A stretch of DNA of 64,000 bases. Origin: Acidianus manzaensis. Its GTDB lineage: Archaea > Thermoproteota > Thermoprotei_A > Sulfolobales > Sulfolobaceae. The stretch lies in assembly GCF_002116695.1 (NCBI RefSeq), contig NZ_CP020477.1:793501-857500 (forward strand). Direction: 5' to 3'. A model generated the notes under the pieces. The model was not told the DNA's origin, did not search any database, and saw only the letters and a list, made by a program, of their open reading frames with translations. Position numbers and translations under genes: made by a program. Within the stretch, counting starts at the first letter, position 1; each line of letters starts with the position of its first letter. Below, piece after piece: positions 60,547 to 64,000 of the stretch.

Positions 60547-62778
60547 GTGAAAGCTTTTAGAATTATAATATCTGGGATAGTTCAAGGAGTAGGATTTAGA
60601 CCATTTATATATAGAATTGCAGTAAGGAATAATCTCAAAGGATATGTTAGAAATTTAGGTGGTAGTGAAGTTGAAATAAAAATTATTGGGAAAGATGATG
60701 ATTTAATCGGAAAATTCTTTTCTGAACTATTTTCAAATTTGCCTCCATCAGCAAAAATAGAAAAGATGATCGTTGAGGAAAGTGGCATAGAAGACTTAAG
60801 CGAATTCAAAATTTTATCAAGTGGAAATAAAATTCATGAAATTAGTGAGATTCCTCCTGATTTATCCATATGCGACGATTGTTTAAAAGAGGTATTGGAT
60901 AAAAATAACAAGAGAAGATATTACTACGCTTTTAATAGTTGTGCTTTTTGTGGTCCAAAATTTTCAATTCTATATAAAGTTCCATATGATAGAGAAAATA
61001 CTTCTATGAGAGATTTTCCATTATGCAAGGATTGTACGAATGAATATTATGATCCTAATAATATAAGGAGATTTGACGCACAAGGAATTAGTTGTTCAAT
61101 ATGTGGTCCAAAGCTATTTTTAGAAACAATTTACGGAGAGAAAATTGATGGAGATCCTATATCGTTAACTGCAAAATTAATTGAAGAAGGAAATATTGTA
61201 GCTATAAAAGGTATAGGAGGATTTCATATAGCTGTAGATCCGTTTAATGACGATGTAATAATTAAATTGAGAGAAAGGAAAAAAAGACCTCAACAACCTT
61301 TTGCATTAATGGGAATAAGTACTGAAGTGATTAAAAAATACGCTGAAGTAAGTGAAACAGAAGAATATTTACTGAATTCTCCGGAAAGACCTATAGTATT
61401 ATTAAAAAAGAAAGATAATTCGAGTATTTCAAAATTAATATCTCCAGGATTAGATAGAAATGGATTCTTTCTTTACTATACTGGATTGCACTATTTGCTT
61501 CTTAATCAGTTAAAAGATAAAATTTCCATAATGACGAGTGGAAATAAGCATGGAATTCCAATGTGCACTGACGAGGAATGCGTAAGGAGAGAACTAAATG
61601 GAATAGTAGATTATGTTTTATATCATAATAGGAAAATTGTAAATAGAGTAGATGATAGCGTTCTTAGAGTATCGAATGGTAGAATAATGATGCTTAGAAG
61701 AGGAAGAGGTTACGCTCCTACTTGGATTAGGCTAAATAGAGAAATTAATTATCCAGTTATTGCTGTTGGAGCTGAATTGCAGAATGCTGGAGCTATAGGT
61801 TTTAAAGACAAAGTTATCCCTACGCAGTATATTGGAGATACTGACAAGATAGAAACGTTAAATAATTTAGAAAAATATATCAAATATTTTCTGAATGTAT
61901 ATTCATTAACTCCTAAAATAGTGATAGCAGATAAGAATCCCTCATATCAAAGTGTTAAGTTAGCTACAAAATTATCTCAAGAATATTCAGCCGAATTGAT
62001 TCAAGTTCAACATCATTTTGCTCATGCTTTAAGCGTTGCGTCAGAAAATGGAATTGAGGAGGGAGTAGCGATAACAATTGATGGAATAGGATACGGAGAC
62101 GATGGTAACGCATGGGGTGGAGAAGTAATAAAATTCGATGGAATTAAGTATTCAAGAGAGTTTCATCTGGAATACGTTCCTTATCCTGGTGGAGATATAA
62201 ATGCTTTAAAACCTGAAAGAATGTTAGCAATTTTCCTTTCTAGAATATTAACTTTTGACGAAATAAGTAAATTTGTAAAATTAGATAGTAGAGAACTAAG
62301 AGTTATAGAACATCAGTTAAAAGAGAAAACGCTTATGACTTCTAGTACAGGCAGATTTTTAGATGCAATATCGGCGTTTTTAGGAGTATGTAATAAAAGA
62401 ACTTATGAAGGAGAGCCTGCAATAAAGCTTGAAGCATTTAGTAAAGGTAAATTATTAGATTTTGAATTTGACTTGAGAAATGATGAGATTATTACAGAAA
62501 AAGCTTTTGAGTGGTTAATTCAGAATAAAGATAAAGATGGTAGAGATTTAGCTTATACTATTCAATACAAATTAGGTAAGGCTTTAGTTAAAACTGCATT
62601 AAAATTAAATCCAGAAAAAATTCTAGTTTCTGGTGGCGCATCAGTAAACGAAATTATACTTAAGGGTATTATGGAGAATTCGGAAGGCGTAGAAGTTATT
62701 ACTCCGAATAAAGTTCCTGCAGGTGATGGAGGAATAGCGCTAGGACAAGTATTTTATTCATCGTTTATTGAAAGTTAA
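60547..62778 (+). CDS. hypF: HypF, carbamoyltransferase for [NiFe]-hydrogenase cyanide ligands
   Basis: 743 residues, the expected size. Acylphosphatase domain ([16 protein letters not shown]), two zinc fingers (CDDCLKEV...CAFCGP and CKDCTNEY...CSICGP), YrdC-like domain ([15 protein letters not shown]), and Kae1-like C-terminal domain ([39 protein letters not shown]). Makes S-carbamoyl for HypE. GTG start at 60547. Converges with the minus-strand maturation operon. Confidence 0.95.
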   Translation: MKAFRIIISGIVQGVGFRPFIYRIAVRNNLKGYVRNLGGSEVEIKIIGKDDDLIGKFFSELFSNLPPSAKIEKMIVEESGIEDLSEFKILSSGNKIHEISEIPPDLSICDDCLKEVLDKNNKRRYYYAFNSCAFCGPKFSILYKVPYDRENTSMRDFPLCKDCTNEYYDPNNIRRFDAQGISCSICGPKLFLETIYGEKIDGDPISLTAKLIEEGNIVAIKGIGGFHIAVDPFNDDVIIKLRERKKRPQQPFALMGISTEVIKKYAEVSETEEYLLNSPERPIVLLKKKDNSSISKLISPGLDRNGFFLYYTGLHYLLLNQLKDKISIMTSGNKHGIPMCTDEECVRRELNGIVDYVLYHNRKIVNRVDDSVLRVSNGRIMMLRRGRGYAPTWIRLNREINYPVIAVGAELQNAGAIGFKDKVIPTQYIGDTDKIETLNNLEKYIKYFLNVYSLTPKIVIADKNPSYQSVKLATKLSQEYSAELIQVQHHFAHALSVASENGIEEGVAITIDGIGYGDDGNAWGGEVIKFDGIKYSREFHLEYVPYPGGDINALKPERMLAIFLSRILTFDEISKFVKLDSRELRVIEHQLKEKTLMTSSTGRFLDAISAFLGVCNKRTYEGEPAIKLEAFSKGKLLDFEFDLRNDEIITEKAFEWLIQNKDKDGRDLAYTIQYKLGKALVKTALKLNPEKILVSGGASVNEIILKGIMENSEGVEVITPNKVPAGDGGIALGQVFYSSFIES

Positions 62779-62815
62779 TATTTTCTGAAATAGGGCACTT
62801 ATTGAGTTATAGATT

Positions 62816-63295
62816 TCAAATCCATGGTTTATCGCTTTTTTCTTTTATACATTGTATAGTCTTATCTATATCTATGATGATTCCGAATTTCTTTAAGAAT
62901 TCTTCATATTTGTGAAGTGCTAGATCTATTCTATTTAGCACTTCTTTAGATATTCCTGGCCAATCCATTTTTTCAGGTTTAATTCCTAGGATATAAGCTT
63001 CTTTTGGTGCGTTCTCAGATTTTATAGCTAAAGACATTATTTGAATAGGGGATAGTCTATGAGGATCCTTTATTTCTATATCTTCTAGATTGTTTATATC
63101 AATTTTGAACATGCCAAACTCTTCATTCATCATCATAGCATCAATAAAAATTACTATATCATCTTTTTGAATGAAAGTCAGTGCTTGGAATCCATTAGCT
63201 TCTGCATCTAATGCTCCAATACACTCTGCTGTTATTGAGCCTATAGCATCATCTCCATAAAGTCTATTCCCTAGTCCTATAACTTTGACAGCCAT
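62816..63295 (-). CDS. Hydrogenase maturation protease
   Basis: 159 residues of the HycI/HyaD/HybD protease family, which trims the C-terminus of the hydrogenase large subunit after nickel insertion. [13 protein letters not shown] carries the conserved Asp that senses nickel; [12 protein letters not shown] is the second conserved region. Overlaps the preceding gene by 19 bases and has a GAGG ribosome site before ATG 63295. Last gene of the minus-strand hyp operon. Confidence 0.85.
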   Translation of the reverse strand: MAVKVIGLGNRLYGDDAIGSITAECIGALDAEANGFQALTFIQKDDIVIFIDAMMMNEEFGMFKIDINNLEDIEIKDPHRLSPIQIMSLAIKSENAPKEAYILGIKPEKMDWPGISKEVLNRIDLALHKYEEFLKKFGIIIDIDKTIQCIKEKSDKPWI

Positions 63296-63708
63296 TCTAT
63301 TTTCTCCTCTAATCTCTTATTTAATTCTTTAACCTTTTCTTCGCTATAATCTCCTTTATAGTATATTGCATATATTTTATTAAATTTTCCGAAAATCAAT
63401 AATCCATAAGCTATGTCTTCAACGTAATACCTTCCATCTAAACCTGGTCTAATAAGTTCTAACATTTCCCAAGGATCATTAGTTTCTAGAACAAATTCTT
63501 TTTCTGATATACCTTCTGGAGCATACCTACTGCTTCCTACTAGAAGAACTATGTCTGGAGATAATTTTTTCACTTCTTCTGTAGCAGCAATAGGATCCAT
63601 TTCAAGATCTAATACGTTATCTTTATTTTTCCATTTATTGTATAATTCTTCTATAACTTGGCCGTCTGGAGTAGAGAAAAATGGAATAAAGCCTATTACT
63701 ATTTTCAC
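63277..63708 (-). CDS. Unknown hydrogenase-cluster protein
   Basis: 143 residues from GTG 63708, with a ribosome site GGTGA inside the previous gene. An alpha/beta pattern ([50 protein letters not shown]) suggests a small Rossmann-like domain, similar in outline to the following protease. Its fixed place between hypE and the protease makes it a maturation factor candidate. Not recognised. Confidence 0.6.
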   Translation of the reverse strand: MKIVIGFIPFFSTPDGQVIEELYNKWKNKDNVLDLEMDPIAATEEVKKLSPDIVLLVGSSRYAPEGISEKEFVLETNDPWEMLELIRPGLDGRYYVEDIAYGLLIFGKFNKIYAIYYKGDYSEEKVKELNKRLEEKIEWLSKL

Positions 63709-63923
63709 TTTTTCACCATATTTCCTTTAATTTTATTTATTAATTCTAGAAGATCTTTAGCGTTATATTCTTTTAATAACTTGTTAATGTCATATTCATT
63801 TGTTGGTGGATTTATTTGATATATTACTTGTAAAAGTTCATCTTTAAATGGCTTTTGAACTTCATTTTTTATTACATCTCTAACAGCTATTATTTCATGA
63901 ATAATGTCAAGAATGGAACTCAT
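63705..63923 (-). CDS. Small helical hydrogenase-cluster protein
   Basis: About 72 residues from ATG 63923 ([14 protein letters not shown]), preceded by GGTGATTCAA; a GTG at 63932 is also in frame. All-helical, no cysteines. It overlaps the next gene by 4 bases and follows hypE by about 10, so belongs to the same operon. Function unknown. Confidence 0.55.
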   Translation of the reverse strand: MSSILDIIHEIIAVRDVIKNEVQKPFKDELLQVIYQINPPTNEYDINKLLKEYNAKDLLELINKIKGNMVKK

Positions 63924-63933
63924 TTGAATCACC

Positions 63934-64000
63934 TTAGCATATTCTAGGTACTATATCACCTGAAGGCATTTCTAATATCTTAGCTCCACCAATTTCGGTT
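63934..64000 (-). CDS. hypE: HypE C-terminal end (cut by window edge)
   Basis: The last 21 codons of a minus-strand gene: GGAKILEMPSGDIVPRIC then TAA at 63936-63934. The terminal PRIC with the final Cys is the mark of HypE, whose C-terminal cysteine receives carbamoyl from HypF and is converted to thiocyanate. It heads toward the two unknown proteins and the protease. Confidence 0.8.
   Translation of the reverse strand, partial: TEIGGAKILEMPSGDIVPRIC

Overview
The window is AT-rich (by eye about two-thirds A+T) chromosomal DNA of a thermoacidophilic archaeon of the order Sulfolobales, most like Acidianus. Supporting genes are a tetrathionate hydrolase, sulfocyanins next to a CuA haem-copper oxidase, an arsenite-oxidase-like AioBA pair, a PolB2/Dpo2 operon, a fused 2-oxoacid:ferredoxin oxidoreductase, a [NiFe]-hydrogenase maturation cluster with the archaeal MinD-type HypB, and IS200/IS605 elements with their miniature derivatives. 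Many genes are leaderless, with a TATA box about 25 bases before the start codon. Downstream genes in operons often overlap and use GTG or TTG starts. Taxonomy is inferred from gene content only.

Layout. 1-5.2 kb: an ABC-2 exporter (permease and divergent ATPase), an orphan IS1 InsA-like protein, a miniature IS605 element and a D-2-hydroxyacid dehydrogenase. 5.4-10.4 kb: two unrecognised small genes, then an accessory zone with a broken DUF4143-type ATPase, a second archaeal ATPase with no normal start codon, and an IS605 element whose tnpA is dead and tnpB intact. 10.8-19.6 kb: UspA, an MFS transporter, the Dpo2 operon, a metallo-hydrolase, a second miniature IS605 copy, L-isoaspartate methyltransferase, an ATPase with a nuclease-like tail, and an esterase. 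19.9-28 kb: 2-oxoacid:ferredoxin oxidoreductase, a TusA-like multidomain protein divergent from tetrathionate hydrolase, an HxlR-type regulator and a B12 radical-SAM protein resembling tetraether-lipid ring synthases. 28-33.8 kb: two divergent ABC systems, an amino-acid permease and an acetate-transporter-like protein. 34-42.7 kb: a formate-dehydrogenase-like operon (catalytic subunit, DUF1641, FdhD), small membrane genes and an aldehyde dehydrogenase. 43-57.3 kb: a respiratory island with AioA, a polytopic membrane protein, Rieske AioB, two sulfocyanins, a glycosyltransferase-like gene, oxidase subunits II and I, and membrane accessory genes. 58-64 kb: hydrogenase maturation (HypA, MinD-type HypB, HypF, protease, HypE end, and two unrecognised genes).

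How it fits together. The respiratory island can be read as a chain: arsenite (or another reduced substrate) is oxidised by AioBA, electrons pass to periplasmic sulfocyanin, and then to the CuA oxidase. Tetrathionate hydrolase, the formate-dehydrogenase-like operon and the hydrogenase accessory genes point to a flexible chemolithotroph.

The signals most worth following are: (i) an intact TnpB nuclease beside a dead TnpA transposase, with two miniature elements that keep the putative guide-RNA scaffold and so could supply guides in trans; (ii) a 467-bp inverted duplication, 466/467 identical, covering the copper domain of the two sulfocyanins, which otherwise have different anchors and linkers; (iii) operator-like palindromes at the 5' ends of all three archaeal ATPase loci; (iv) a formate-dehydrogenase-like enzyme with Cys-Gln where Cys-His is expected; (v) a TusA-like multidomain protein paired with tetrathionate hydrolase; and (vi) a one-base frameshift in a T8 run in the oxidase cluster. 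No tRNA, rRNA or CRISPR array was seen.
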